Source: Corynebacterium hylobatis (GTDB taxonomy: Bacteria > Actinomycetota > Actinomycetes > Mycobacteriales > Mycobacteriaceae). From it: DNA of 64,000 bases. Below are positions 1 to 9,752 of the stretch, piece by piece. The position numbers and the translations under genes were made by a program. Within the stretch, counting starts at the first letter, position 1. Each line of letters opens with the position of its first letter. Below the pieces are notes generated by a model. The model saw nothing but the letters and a program-made list of their open reading frames with translations. It had not been told where the DNA came from and did not search any database. The DNA is taken from positions 62,001 through 126,000 of the forward strand of contig NZ_RXHJ01000011.1 of NCBI RefSeq assembly GCF_003955685.1, given 5' to 3'.

Positions 1-1022
1 GTCTTGATGTTGTGGTGCCTCTGGCACAGGGGAACCAGGTTCGCTGCGGTGGTCGGGCCGCCTTCGGCCCAGTCCACCCGGTGGTCCATCTGAGTGTGGA
101 TCCCGGGGCGGGAACAGCCCGGGTAGCTGCACACCCCGTCCCAGCCGATGACCACCGCCCGGATGTCTGCGGGCGTGGCATAGGCCCCGGAGACCTTCCC
201 GTAGAGCTCGTCCATGTCGCGGACCACGGTGGCGGCCCGGGTGAGCTTCTGGGCGTTGGTCCACCCGATGCCGGAGATCCAGGACGGCGCGCCGGGGACG
301 TCCTTGGCGCGGTAGATGTTGAGGGTGATGTTCGTGGTGGCTTCGCCGCGGACGAGCTGGTTGAAGGCCTCCGCCAGGCTGATGTCGTTGGTGGTGGCGT
401 GCCTGCGCACCCGCTCGTTGACCTCATGGGCGGTCACCGCGTCGGTCATCACCTCGATGAACCCGCGGTCGCCGTCGATATGGACGGCGAAGTGGCTCGG
501 CTTCTCCTCGGGAGTGTCGTCGGCGGAGACGGAGTCATCGAGGGTGGTGATGATGCCGTTGAGCTTCTCCCGGATGGCGTGCGCCGTGGGCAGCGCCTGA
601 TTGGGCCGGGTGGGGGTGAGAAAGTCGGTGATCTCCTTGTCGACGACCGCCATCTGCTCCAGGTTGTCCGCGTCCAGTTTGCACAGCACGGCGTCGATGG
701 CCTTCAGCCGGCTCAGATCGAGGTGGAACATCCGCTCCTGGAGTGCTTTGAGGCGGGGCAGCTCGTGCAGACGCATGTGGGCGTAGAGGGCGGACTGGAT
801 GAACCGCTCACCGTGGCCGGTACTGGCACGCAGACGGGCGAGGACGAGGTCAACGTCCTCGAGCTCCTCCGGTGCCTCCGACTGCCAGATCTGGTGGTCC
901 TCCCGGCGGATGCGGGTGGCGCGGACGGCGGTGGGGTCATGCGGCGAGCAGCAGGAGTAGTAGTTCTTCGGGCGCAGCAGCTCCTCGAGCTCGCGCTCCA
1001 GCTGAGACTCCAGCGTCTTCAC
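1..1022 (-). CDS. DUF222/HNH endonuclease domain protein (13E12 family), 3' end cut by window
   Basis: Partial gene that runs off the left window edge, so the C-terminus is missing. It reads from a GTG at 1022, preceded by an AAGGGGG Shine-Dalgarno about seven bases upstream. The C-terminal part seen has an HNH nuclease fold: a CSYPGC zinc-type knuckle, then DHRVDW, then a segment with NLVPLC and RHH near the edge. The long alpha-helical N-terminal part matches the DUF222 layout found in many copies in actinobacteria, often called 13E12 repeat proteins. Its cellular role is not established; such proteins are thought to be nucleases linked to mobile DNA. It lies 68 bases downstream of the peptide-transporter ATPase on the same strand. 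Confidence 0.85.
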   Translation of the reverse strand, partial: MKTLESQLERELEELLRPKNYYSCCSPHDPTAVRATRIRREDHQIWQSEAPEELEDVDLVLARLRASTGHGERFIQSALYAHMRLHELPRLKALQERMFHLDLSRLKAIDAVLCKLDADNLEQMAVVDKEITDFLTPTRPNQALPTAHAIREKLNGIITTLDDSVSADDTPEEKPSHFAVHIDGDRGFIEVMTDAVTAHEVNERVRRHATTNDISLAEAFNQLVRGEATTNITLNIYRAKDVPGAPSWISGIGWTNAQKLTRAATVVRDMDELYGKVSGAYATPADIRAVVIGWDGVCSYPGCSRPGIHTQMDHRVDWAEGGPTTAANLVPLCQRHHNIK

Positions 1023-1090
1023 AACCGACCCCCTTCGTTCGTGTGTTCGAAATCCACCCTAGAACACCTGATCCATCCCCGCAAGGGCCC

Positions 1091-2515
1091 CTACATGCGC
1101 GGGATGGCCGCGAGCAGGGAGCGGGTGTACTCGTGCTGCGGATCGGCCCAGACCTGTTCGGTGGGGCCGTGTTCGACGATGCGCCCCTGGTACATCACGG
1201 CCACGGTCGAGCAGACCTGGCGGAGCACTGACAGGTCGTGGGTGATGAACACCAGGGTCAGGCCGTATTCCTCGACGAGGTGATCGAGCAGGTCGAGTAC
1301 CTGGGCGCGGACGGAGACGTCGAGGGCGGAGACGGGCTCGTCGGCAAGCAGGACCTCCGGTCTGCCGGCCACCGCCCGGGCGATGGAGATGCGTTGGCGT
1401 TGGCCGCCGGAGAACTGGTGGGGGAAACGCTCCGCGGCATCCTCCGGCAGGCCCACCTCGGCCAGGACCTCGGCCACCCGTTCCTGGTCGCCGCCGCCCT
1501 CGGCGACGGACCTGCCGATGCGCAGGCGTGGGTTGAGGGAACTCTGCGGGTCCTGGAAGACCACCTGCACACCGGCACCCACGGTCACCGTGCCTGAGTC
1601 GGGGGTGTCCAGACCGGCGAACTGGCGCAGCAGTGTGGTCTTCCCGGAACCGGAGCCGCCGACCACGCCGAGGCGTTCGCCGCGATGGACGGTGAGGGAG
1701 ACGCCGTCCAGCGCGAGCGTGTCACCGTAGCGGCGGGTGACCTTGTCCAGGGAGAGCACCGGTTCACCGACGTCACGCACTTCGGCGGGCGGGCCGGGCC
1801 GGGAGGCGGCGACGAGGCGCCGGGTATAGGGGTGGGCGGGGGAGCGCAGCACCTGCCGGGTTTCCCCGTCCTCGACGATGCGACCCTCAGACATGACGAG
1901 GACGCGGCGGCACATACGGTTGATCACGCCGAGGTCGTGGGTGATGAACAGCAGGGAGATGCCGAGGCGGTCGACGAGGTCGTCGAGAAGCTCGAGGATC
2001 TGGCCCTGCACCGTCACGTCGAGGGCGGTGGTGGGTTCGTCGCAGATGAGCAGGTCCGGTTCGCCTGCCAGGGCCATGGCGATGAGCACGCGCTGGCGTT
2101 GGCCCCCGGAGAGTTCGTGCGGGTAGGCGCCCATGCGCGCGGGGTCGAGCGCGACGCGGGTGAACAGGTCCGCCACGTCGCGGCGCCCCGCGGCCTCAGC
2201 CACCTGCTTGCCGACGCTCATCAGCGGGTCCAGCGCCGTCATCGGCTCCTGGAAAACCATGGCCGCGACCTTCCCGCGCAGGGGCCGCATGCGCCGGTCG
2301 GGCAGGCCCACGGTCTCCTGGTCCAGCAGTTTCACGGAACCGTTGGCATGCAGGCCGCGGGGGAGCAGCCCCATGACAGACAGCGCGGTGAGGGACTTGC
2401 CGGAACCGGATTCGCCGATGATGCCCACCCGCTCCCCGCGGCCGACGGTGAAGCTGACGCCGCCGACGAGACCGTCACCGACGCGCAGGTCACGGACCTC
2501 CAGGACGGGGTTCAT
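1091..2515 (-). CDS. Dpp/Opp-type ABC transporter, fused double ATPase (DppD-DppF)
   Basis: 474-residue protein with two complete ABC ATPase domains in one chain. The first has Walker A GESGSGKS near residue 35 and signature LSGGQRQR; the second has Walker A GGSGSGKT near residue 290 and signature FSGGQRQR, each followed by a Walker B with DEP. Separate DppD and DppF proteins are fused in this way in many actinobacterial peptide or nickel importers. It powers import through the two permeases encoded just upstream; its ATG overlaps the end of the permease gene by four bases, typical of translational coupling. The substrate cannot be told from the ATPase. It is the last importer gene of the GntR-headed operon. 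Confidence 0.93.
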   Translation of the reverse strand: MNPVLEVRDLRVGDGLVGGVSFTVGRGERVGIIGESGSGKSLTALSVMGLLPRGLHANGSVKLLDQETVGLPDRRMRPLRGKVAAMVFQEPMTALDPLMSVGKQVAEAAGRRDVADLFTRVALDPARMGAYPHELSGGQRQRVLIAMALAGEPDLLICDEPTTALDVTVQGQILELLDDLVDRLGISLLFITHDLGVINRMCRRVLVMSEGRIVEDGETRQVLRSPAHPYTRRLVAASRPGPPAEVRDVGEPVLSLDKVTRRYGDTLALDGVSLTVHRGERLGVVGGSGSGKTTLLRQFAGLDTPDSGTVTVGAGVQVVFQDPQSSLNPRLRIGRSVAEGGGDQERVAEVLAEVGLPEDAAERFPHQFSGGQRQRISIARAVAGRPEVLLADEPVSALDVSVRAQVLDLLDHLVEEYGLTLVFITHDLSVLRQVCSTVAVMYQGRIVEHGPTEQVWADPQHEYTRSLLAAIPRM

Positions 2516-3327
2516 CGCCGGCTCCGTTGCGGGTCGAGGACGTCACGCAGGCCGTCGCCGAGCAGGTTGAAGCCGAGGACGGTCAGCGCGATGGCCAGCC
2601 CCGGCCACAGGGCGAGCTGGGGCGCGGAACCGAGGGAGGCCTGCGCGGACTGCAGCATCCTGCCCCAGGACGGGTCGGGTGGGGAGGTGCCCAGGCCGAG
2701 GAAACTCAGCGCCGCCTCGGCGAGGATGGCCAGGGCGAAGGCGACGGAGACCTGCACGATGATCACGCCGGCGATGTTGGGCAGGACGTGCCGGCCGGCG
2801 ATGACCAGACCCGGGACGTGGGAGACGCGGGCGGAGGAGATGTAGTCCTGGGTCATCACCTGCAGGGTCCCGGCACGCGCCACGCGGGCGAAACCGGGGA
2901 TGCCGGCGATGCCGATGGCGGTCATGGCCGTCAGGGTGGAGGGACCGAAGGTGGCCCCGGCGACGATCGCCAGCAGCAGGGCGGGGAAGGCGAGCAGGAG
3001 ATCCGCCCCGCGCATGATCAGCGTTTCTGCGAGGCCGCGGCGCATGCCGGCGAGGATGCCGAAGGGCACGCCGAACAGCGCTGAGATCCCCACGGCGACC
3101 AACCCGACAAACAGCGTGATGCGGGCGCCGGCCATGATGCGGGAGAACACGTCACGCCCGTAGCGGTCGGTGCCCAGCAGGTGTTCGGTCGAGGATCCCA
3201 GCAACCGGTCGTAGGGCATGGCGTGGACGGGGTCATAGGGGGTCCACACCAGGGAGACCAGGGCGGTGAGCACGGTGATCCCGACGATGAGCGCACCGAT
3301 CCAACCGGCGAGGGGCAACCTGCTCAT
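2512..3327 (-). CDS. Dpp/Opp-type ABC transporter permease (DppC-like)
   Basis: 271-residue inner-membrane permease of the binding-protein-dependent family. An N-terminal membrane helix is followed by the GTDRYGRDVFSR segment typical of DppC/OppC proteins and then by about five more membrane segments. The cytoplasmic coupling loop, which meets the ATPase, lies around the ARVARAG segment. It pairs with the DppB-like permease encoded upstream to form the translocation channel. Both junctions, with the upstream permease and the downstream ATPase, are four-base overlaps, so the four transporter genes are almost certainly co-translated. Confidence 0.92.
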   Translation of the reverse strand: MSRLPLAGWIGALIVGITVLTALVSLVWTPYDPVHAMPYDRLLGSSTEHLLGTDRYGRDVFSRIMAGARITLFVGLVAVGISALFGVPFGILAGMRRGLAETLIMRGADLLLAFPALLLAIVAGATFGPSTLTAMTAIGIAGIPGFARVARAGTLQVMTQDYISSARVSHVPGLVIAGRHVLPNIAGVIIVQVSVAFALAILAEAALSFLGLGTSPPDPSWGRMLQSAQASLGSAPQLALWPGLAIALTVLGFNLLGDGLRDVLDPQRSRR

Positions 3328-4250
3328 GCGCTCCTCCGGATCCGCGGGTCGATGAGCCGGTAGGCCAGGTCGACGAGCAGGTTGACGGTGAGGGTGAACA
3401 CGACGAGCAGCATGACGATGGTCTGCACGCTGGTCAGATCACGCCCCGCCACCGAATCCAGCAGCAGCGACCCGAGCCCGGGCAGCAGGAAGACCCGCTC
3501 GATGACCACCGCGCCCACCACCAGGCTGGTCAGCTGCAGCCCCGTCACGGTGAGCACCGGCAGCGCGGCGTTGCGCAGGCCGTGGCGCCACAGCGCCTCG
3601 CTTGCCGACGCCCCCGTCGACCGCGCCGTCCGCATGAACTCCCGGTCCATCACCTCCAGCACTGCGGAGCGGACGTAGCGGGTGAGGATCGCCGCCTGCA
3701 CCAGCGTCAGGGCGATGACGGGCAGGATGAGGCGGGCGAGGAAACCGGCGAAGTCCTCACCCGGGGGGATCCAGCCACTGGCGGGCAGCCAGCCGAGGTG
3801 GACGGCGAAGACGGTGACCAGCAGGATGCCGGCGAGGAAGGAGGGGATGGCGATGCCGACCTGGGAGAAGGCGGAGATGACCACGTCCTCGCGACGCGCG
3901 GCCCACATACCCGTGGGCACCGCGATGAGCAGGGACAGCACCATCGCCACCCCGCACAGGATGAGGGAGACCTGCGCCCGGTCGAGCACCAGCGGGGTGA
4001 TGTCCTGCCGCGAGGCCAGCGAGATGCCGAAATCGCCGGTGAGCAGCCCGCCGAGCCATTCGAGGTACTGGACGAGCAGGGGACGGTCGGTACCCAGCTG
4101 GGTGGCCAGCTGCGCGACGGCCTCATCGGTGGCGGTGATGCCTAGGGCCACGCGCGCCGGGTCGCCGGGGATGGCGCGCAGCAGCACGAAGATGAGCACG
4201 GAGGCCAGCAGCAGGGTGGCGAGGAAGCGGAGCAGAGCGCGGACGATCAC
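3324..4250 (-). CDS. Dpp/Opp-type ABC transporter permease (DppB-like)
   Basis: 308-residue permease with about six membrane segments. An N-terminal helix is followed by a motif with RAIPGDPA, which is characteristic of DppB/OppB proteins, where a large extracytoplasmic loop follows the first helix. The C-terminal half contains the YVRSAVLEVMDREF and RSTGAS region that forms the ATPase-coupling helix. It forms a heterodimer with the DppC-like permease. Its start overlaps the stop of the substrate-binding lipoprotein gene by four bases. The family imports di- and oligopeptides, nickel or related solutes; the specific cargo here is unknown. Confidence 0.92.
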   Translation of the reverse strand: MIVRALLRFLATLLLASVLIFVLLRAIPGDPARVALGITATDEAVAQLATQLGTDRPLLVQYLEWLGGLLTGDFGISLASRQDITPLVLDRAQVSLILCGVAMVLSLLIAVPTGMWAARREDVVISAFSQVGIAIPSFLAGILLVTVFAVHLGWLPASGWIPPGEDFAGFLARLILPVIALTLVQAAILTRYVRSAVLEVMDREFMRTARSTGASASEALWRHGLRNAALPVLTVTGLQLTSLVVGAVVIERVFLLPGLGSLLLDSVAGRDLTSVQTIVMLLVVFTLTVNLLVDLAYRLIDPRIRRSA

Positions 4251-5740
4251 TGCTTCTCCATCCCGGACAGGGCCAGCGCGTCGGTGACCACGGTGGGGTT
4301 CACGCCGGTGACACCGGGTGCGGTGATGACGATGTTGGGCAGGTTGAACACGGTGAGTGCCCCTGCCTCGGACATGATCGTGTCGACGGCCACCCGCATG
4401 TGTTCCGTCTGCTCCTGCGCGGTGGCGGCGGTGTCGGCGGCGAGCAGCTCGGCGCGGACGCCGGCGTTGTCGTAGCCGAGGTAGTAGTCGGGGCTGCCGA
4501 ACAGTGCGGGGATGTCACGGGCCTCGACATGCGCGATGATCGACATGTCGTAGTTGTGTGCCGACATCACCTCGGTCAGCCAGACGGCGGGGAATTCGAC
4601 GGTGTGGAGGGTGACGTCGAAGCCGACGTCACGCAGCTGGGAGTAGAGCAGCTCGGAGACGGCCTGGGCGTAGGGGAGTGAGGGCACGGAGATGGTGATG
4701 GCGGGTTCGCGGCCGTCGAGAAGCTCGCGGGCCAGATCCGGGTCATGGGGGGCGTGGTCGTGGCCGGTGAACCACGGGTCGGTCGGCGGGACGGGGGCGC
4801 CGCCGGTGTCGGTGGCCAGGCCTTCCCAGACCACGAGATTGAGGGCGTCGCGGTCGACGGCGTGGGCCACGGCGCGGCGGACGTCCGGGTCGTCGAAGGG
4901 GGCGCGGCGGTTGTTCATGGAGACGAGCACCTCGCCGTTGGTGGTGCCCACCTGCACGGTGTGTTCCTCCGGCAGGGTGTCGAGCAGTTCGGGGGACTGC
5001 ATCGCCCAGACCACGTCGATGTCCCCGGAGCGCAGGGCGTTGACGGCGGAGGGGGCGTCGGCGAAATAGCGGATGGCGGCGTCGGCACGCGCAGCATCCC
5101 CCCAGTAGTCCGCGCGCGCGGTGAAGGCGATGGACTCGCCCACGGCGAAACGCTCCAGTTCATAGGGGCCGGTGCCCACGGGATGGGTCGCCAGCCTATC
5201 GACGCCCGTCGGGCTCATCATCGCCCCCGTCAGCGTGCCCATGGACCACAGCCACTGCTGTGAGGGCCGGGAGAGGGTGACGCGCAGGGTGTGCTCGTCG
5301 ACGGCGGTCACCCCGGAGACGACGTCCATCTGGGATTTCAGGCCGTTGCTCCAGGAATCCCGGACGTAGTCGATGCTGAACTTCGCGCTCTGCGCGTTGA
5401 AGGGGGAGCCGTCGGAGAAACTCACCCCTTCGCGCAGGTGGAAGAGGTAGTCGGTGGCGTCCTCGCTGACCTCCCAGGAGGTGGCGAGGTGGGGGATGAT
5501 GTCGCCGGCGGCGTCGATACGCACCAGGCCCTCGTAGATGTTGGACATCAGCGCCTGGGGGATCGCCGCGCCGCCGGTGGTGGTGAAGTCCAGGGAGGCG
5601 GGCGCGCCGGTGGTGCCCAGCACGATGGTGTCCTCGCCCGCCACCCGCCCGACCCGACCGGCGGTGGAACCGGCGGAGCAGGCGGCGGCCAGCAGGCCGA
5701 TCAGGGCCACGCAGGCCACGACCGCTTTGCGCACACTCAT
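4247..5740 (-). CDS. Dpp/Opp-type ABC transporter substrate-binding lipoprotein (SBP_bac_5)
   Basis: 497-residue solute-binding protein. The N-terminus is a lipoprotein signal ending in LAAAC with the lipidated Cys at residue 21, so it is anchored on the outer face of the membrane. The length and the SFSDGSPFNA-type segment fit the family 5 extracellular solute-binding proteins (DppA/OppA/NikA). The ATG at 5740 is 21 bases downstream of the gntR stop, and no operator-like repeat is seen in that gap, so it is probably transcribed with gntR. The divergent phosphonate operon suggests, as an inference only, an organophosphorus or peptide-conjugated ligand. Confidence 0.92.
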   Translation of the reverse strand: MSVRKAVVACVALIGLLAAACSAGSTAGRVGRVAGEDTIVLGTTGAPASLDFTTTGGAAIPQALMSNIYEGLVRIDAAGDIIPHLATSWEVSEDATDYLFHLREGVSFSDGSPFNAQSAKFSIDYVRDSWSNGLKSQMDVVSGVTAVDEHTLRVTLSRPSQQWLWSMGTLTGAMMSPTGVDRLATHPVGTGPYELERFAVGESIAFTARADYWGDAARADAAIRYFADAPSAVNALRSGDIDVVWAMQSPELLDTLPEEHTVQVGTTNGEVLVSMNNRRAPFDDPDVRRAVAHAVDRDALNLVVWEGLATDTGGAPVPPTDPWFTGHDHAPHDPDLARELLDGREPAITISVPSLPYAQAVSELLYSQLRDVGFDVTLHTVEFPAVWLTEVMSAHNYDMSIIAHVEARDIPALFGSPDYYLGYDNAGVRAELLAADTAATAQEQTEHMRVAVDTIMSEAGALTVFNLPNIVITAPGVTGVNPTVVTDALALSGMEKQ

Positions 5741-5761
5741 GCCTTAAGACATTAGCGGGCT

Positions 5762-6505
5762 TCAGCTGCTGATCATGGACAACGCGGTGGGGGAGTTGCG
5801 GGTGGAGTTGATGGTGAAGCTGGCCTTGGTGTGCAGGTAGCGGTCATCGGAGTACTCGATGGGGGTGCCGCCGGTGGTGAAGGCGCGGCGGCGCACCCGC
5901 AGCAGAGGGGCGCCTGCGGGGACCTGCAGGAGCGCGGCGTCCTCGGCCTCGGCGGGGACTGCATCGATGGTGCGGGTGGCGGTGTCGATGTCCACGCCGC
6001 AGTCGAGGAGGTGCTGGTAGATCGAACCGGAGTCGGTGTCGAAGCTCAGGAGGTGCCGACCGAATTCGAAGGGGTAGTTCAGCCTTTCGATCATCGCGGC
6101 TTGACCGTCCATGAGGCGCAGGCGGAAGACGGAGACCACCTGCGCGCCGTCGGGGATCTCCAGGTGGGCGGCCAGCCGCGGGTCGGCGGGCTTGCGGGTG
6201 ACCCACTGCGTCTGCTGCCCGGGGGTGATCCCGGCGGTGAGACACCACTGGGTGAAGGAGAAGATGTCGTCGAAGGACTGGGTGGGCCGGTGGTCCAGGA
6301 CCCGGGAGCGGCGTCCCTGCCCGGAGGAGATGAGCCCCTCGGAGCGCAGCAGTGCGATGGCCTGGCGGACGGTACCGCGGGCGGATTCGAAACGCCGGCA
6401 CAGCTCCGCCTCGGAGGGGAGCGGATCCCCGGGGACGAGCTCCCCCTCCCTGATGGAGCTGCGGAGGTAGGCGGCGATCTCCTCGTACTGCTGCACGACG
6501 GTCAC
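5762..6505 (-). CDS. GntR-family transcriptional regulator (HutC/UTRA subfamily)
   Basis: 247-residue regulator. Residues about 8-75 form the winged helix-turn-helix of the GntR family, with PSEAELCRRFESARGTVRQA as recognition core. The remainder is a UTRA ligand-binding domain, ending in the usual run with EYSDDRYLH. The subfamily binds small molecules such as sugar phosphates, amino acids or phosphonates, as in PhnF. It is transcribed away from the phosphonate operon and heads the Dpp-type importer operon. A likely operator (acttgtctagtc) lies in the divergent intergenic region and again before phnD. The start is a GTG; a second in-frame GTG three codons later is also possible. Confidence 0.92.
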   Translation of the reverse strand: MTVVQQYEEIAAYLRSSIREGELVPGDPLPSEAELCRRFESARGTVRQAIALLRSEGLISSGQGRRSRVLDHRPTQSFDDIFSFTQWCLTAGITPGQQTQWVTRKPADPRLAAHLEIPDGAQVVSVFRLRLMDGQAAMIERLNYPFEFGRHLLSFDTDSGSIYQHLLDCGVDIDTATRTIDAVPAEAEDAALLQVPAGAPLLRVRRRAFTTGGTPIEYSDDRYLHTKASFTINSTRNSPTALSMISS

Positions 6506-6639
6506 TTCTCGCTTTCTGGCTGTGTGAGGGTTCTTATCTGGACAGGTGCTGGATCATGTTAGTGAGGTGGATGACATTCTGCAGGGCAATTCACGGAACC
6601 GCGGAAACTTTCGGGGCCTTCCAGGTGAATTCTAGTTGA

Positions 6640-6651
6640 ACTTGTCTAGTC
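6640..6651 (+). promoter_or_regulatory. Putative GntR operator, copy 1 (acttgtctagtc)
   Basis: Twelve-base element centred on an imperfect palindrome around CTAG (tgtctagtca). It lies between the divergent gntR and FAD-oxidase genes, about 40 bases before the oxidase start. The identical twelve bases occur in the opposite orientation at 7860-7871 before phnD. A further tctagt at 6631-6636 precedes it with a 14-base period. Assignment to the neighbouring GntR protein is inference. Confidence 0.55.
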
Positions 6652-6691
6652 AGGGAAGGCTTCTGAGTGCACAGGTGCCATGATCGGGGGC

Positions 6692-7813
6692 ATGACACAT
6701 CGCACTGATCTCATCGTCGTCGGCGCCGGCATCATCGGCCTCGCCACCGCCTTCCTCGCCCGGGAACGTGGCTTGAGCGTCCGGGTGATCGACGCCGCCG
6801 ACCGCCCCGTCGGTTCCTCGATCCAGAACTTCGGGCACGCCTGCTTCACCGGCCAGGCCGACATCATCCAGGAGGTCGCAGCCTCCGCCCGCGCCGGCTG
6901 GCTCCGCGCCGCGGAGGCCGCCGGCTTCTGGGCCGCCGAATCCGGCACCTGGATCCCCGCCACCACCGAGGCGGAGATGCAGGTCCTGCGCGAATTTGCC
7001 GACCACCGGGGCCCGGAGCAGGTGCGGCTGCTGGACACCGCGGATGTCGCCCAGGGCATCGGCAACCCGGAACTGACCGCCGTCGGCGGGGCGCACCTGC
7101 CCCTGGACATGCGGGTCAACCCGCGCGAGGCCGCCCCCACCCTGGCCGGCTGGCTGGCCCGCAACGGCGTGGAATTCAACTGGAACACGCAGGTCACCGG
7201 CGTGGCGGACGGTCAGGTGGACACCGTGCGCGGCCAGTTCACGGCCGACCGCGTCATCGCCTGCCCGGGTTATAAGCTGATGAACCTCTTCCCGGAGATC
7301 GCCGAACGCCACGGCGTGCGCGTGTGCACCCTGGCCATGAGCCTCATCGACCGGCCGGCCCGCATCGACCAGTCGCTGGGCATGCTCACCGGCACCTCCC
7401 TCGCCCGCTACGACGGCTTCGCCGCCATGCCAGGTGTGGCACGGCTGCGCGAAGAACTGGCCGAAAGGGAACCTGAACTGGTCGGATGTATCGCCAACCT
7501 CATGGTCACCGGCATCGACCAGGGCCTGCTCATCGGCGATTCCCATGCCTACGACCTCAGCCCGGAGCCCTTCATCGAGGAGGACATCGCCCAGCTGCTG
7601 CTCGATCGCGCCTGCGCGGTCCTGGGCATTGAGCAGCCGCGGGTGCGCCAGCGCTGGCTGGGCAGCTACGCCGACAGCGCCGACAGGAACCTGGTGCTGG
7701 AACATCCGGATGAGCGCACGACCGTCGCCGTGGTCACCTCCGGGATCGGCATGACGCTGTCCTTCGGGGTAGCGGAACTGGCCCTGGATGGCGGCCAGGT
7801 GGCGGGGTTCTGA
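6692..7813 (+). CDS. FAD-dependent aminophosphonate oxidase-like protein (TIGR03364 type, DAO superfamily)
   Basis: About 373 residues. The Rossmann dinucleotide-binding motif VVGAGIIGLA sits at the N-terminus and is followed by a DAO-type body with a flavin-contact region near the C-terminus (TSGIGMTLSFG). It matches in length and context the DAO-superfamily oxidoreductases found with PhnX-like hydrolases and phosphonate transporters, which are proposed to deaminate aminoalkylphosphonates oxidatively. Together with the HAD hydrolase of this operon it would form a two-step route to C-P cleavage. The start was taken at the second ATG; an ATG at 6680 is in frame and equally possible. The exact substrate is unknown. 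Confidence 0.85.
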   Translation: MTHRTDLIVVGAGIIGLATAFLARERGLSVRVIDAADRPVGSSIQNFGHACFTGQADIIQEVAASARAGWLRAAEAAGFWAAESGTWIPATTEAEMQVLREFADHRGPEQVRLLDTADVAQGIGNPELTAVGGAHLPLDMRVNPREAAPTLAGWLARNGVEFNWNTQVTGVADGQVDTVRGQFTADRVIACPGYKLMNLFPEIAERHGVRVCTLAMSLIDRPARIDQSLGMLTGTSLARYDGFAAMPGVARLREELAEREPELVGCIANLMVTGIDQGLLIGDSHAYDLSPEPFIEEDIAQLLLDRACAVLGIEQPRVRQRWLGSYADSADRNLVLEHPDERTTVAVVTSGIGMTLSFGVAELALDGGQVAGF

Positions 7814-7859
7814 CCCGTCGGAGGCGGGGCGGTTACCGGCAGATGAACTCTTCCAACTC

Positions 7860-7871
7860 GACTAGACAAGT
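7860..7871 (-). promoter_or_regulatory. Putative GntR operator, copy 2 (acttgtctagtc on minus strand)
   Basis: The reverse complement of this stretch is identical over twelve bases to the element at 6640-6651. It lies in the gap between the FAD-oxidase gene and phnD, about 83 bases before the phnD start, which suggests that phnD has its own regulated promoter. No experimental support is available. Confidence 0.55.
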
Positions 7872-7953
7872 CTGAAATCCTCCCTCAGGATGGGGTCATG
7901 CCCGCAGATACCGGGCCGTGATTTTCCCGCTTTCCCTGAAAGGTCCGTCACCC

Positions 7954-8892
7954 ATGACCCGCTTCCTCGCCGGCGCAGGTGCGCTCGCACTCGCAGCCAC
8001 CACCCTCGTCGCCTGCGGCTCCTCCGACTCCGATTCCGCCGCCGGCACCTCCGGCCAGACCATCACCTTCGCCGCTGTCCCGGCGGAATCCTCCGTCACC
8101 CTCGAGCAGACCTTCGGCAACATCACCGACCTCATCGAGCAGGAGACCGGCGTGACGGTCAACTTCCAGAACGCCTCCGACTACGCCGCTGTCATCGAGG
8201 GCATGCGCGCCGGCCAGGTCGACATCGCCTCCTTCGGCCCCTTCTCCTACGTCATCGCCAAGGACTCCGGCGTGGACATGGAACCGGTCGCCGCCCCCAC
8301 CAACGACATCGACGAGGCCCCCGCCTACACCTCCCTGGCCTACGTCCGCGAGGACTCCGACATCCAGAACATCGGGGACCTGGCCGGGAAGACGGTCTGC
8401 TTCGTCGACCAGGCCTCCACCTCCGGCTACCTCGTGCCCATGAAGGGCCTCATGGACGCCGAGATCAACCTCGACGACGACCTCGAGGCCGTCATGGCCG
8501 GCGGCCACGACGCCTCCCTGCTCACCCTCGACTCCGAGGGCTGCGACGCCGCCTTCGCCCACGACACCATGCTCACCACCCTGGAGAACTCCGGCCAGGT
8601 CGAACCGGGTGCCCTGCGTGCCGTCTGGGAGTCCGACCCGATCACCGAGGATCCCATCACCGTCAACCGCGGCACCCTCGGCGATGAGCTGGCCGACCAG
8701 ATCATCCAGGTCCTGCGCGAGCAGGCCAACAAGCCCGCCCTCGTCGAGGCCGGCATCTGCTCCTCCGAGGACGACTGCGCACTGCCGGAGGAGACCGGTT
8801 ACGGCTACGTCACCGTGACCGACGCCGACTTCGACCCGATCCGTGACATCTGCGAGGTCACCGACGCCGCAGCCTGCAGGAACATCGGCTAG
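7954..8892 (+). CDS. phnD: Phosphonate ABC transporter substrate-binding lipoprotein PhnD
   Basis: 312-residue periplasmic-type binding protein of the phosphate/phosphite/phosphonate family. The signal peptide ends in LVAC with the lipidated Cys at residue 21. The mature part contains the family segments around SVTLEQTFGNITDLIEQETG, a GQVDIASFGPFSYV pocket region and a CFVDQASTSGY segment whose serines and threonines usually contact the phosphonate group. The ATG at 7954 was chosen because it gives a proper signal peptide and has gaaagg about ten bases upstream; an in-frame ATG at 7918 would add residues before the signal. It delivers substrate to PhnC and the fused PhnE. Confidence 0.93.
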   Translation: MTRFLAGAGALALAATTLVACGSSDSDSAAGTSGQTITFAAVPAESSVTLEQTFGNITDLIEQETGVTVNFQNASDYAAVIEGMRAGQVDIASFGPFSYVIAKDSGVDMEPVAAPTNDIDEAPAYTSLAYVREDSDIQNIGDLAGKTVCFVDQASTSGYLVPMKGLMDAEINLDDDLEAVMAGGHDASLLTLDSEGCDAAFAHDTMLTTLENSGQVEPGALRAVWESDPITEDPITVNRGTLGDELADQIIQVLREQANKPALVEAGICSSEDDCALPEETGYGYVTVTDADFDPIRDICEVTDAAACRNIG

Positions 8893-8903
8893 GAGCCAAC
8901 TTC

Positions 8904-9744
<841 letters not shown>

Positions 9745-9752
<8 letters not shown>

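Noticed and set aside
12..1283. Long plus-strand open frame across the left edge
   Set aside because: It is the antisense of the HNH gene and of the ATPase end; the minus-strand frames carry clear domains.
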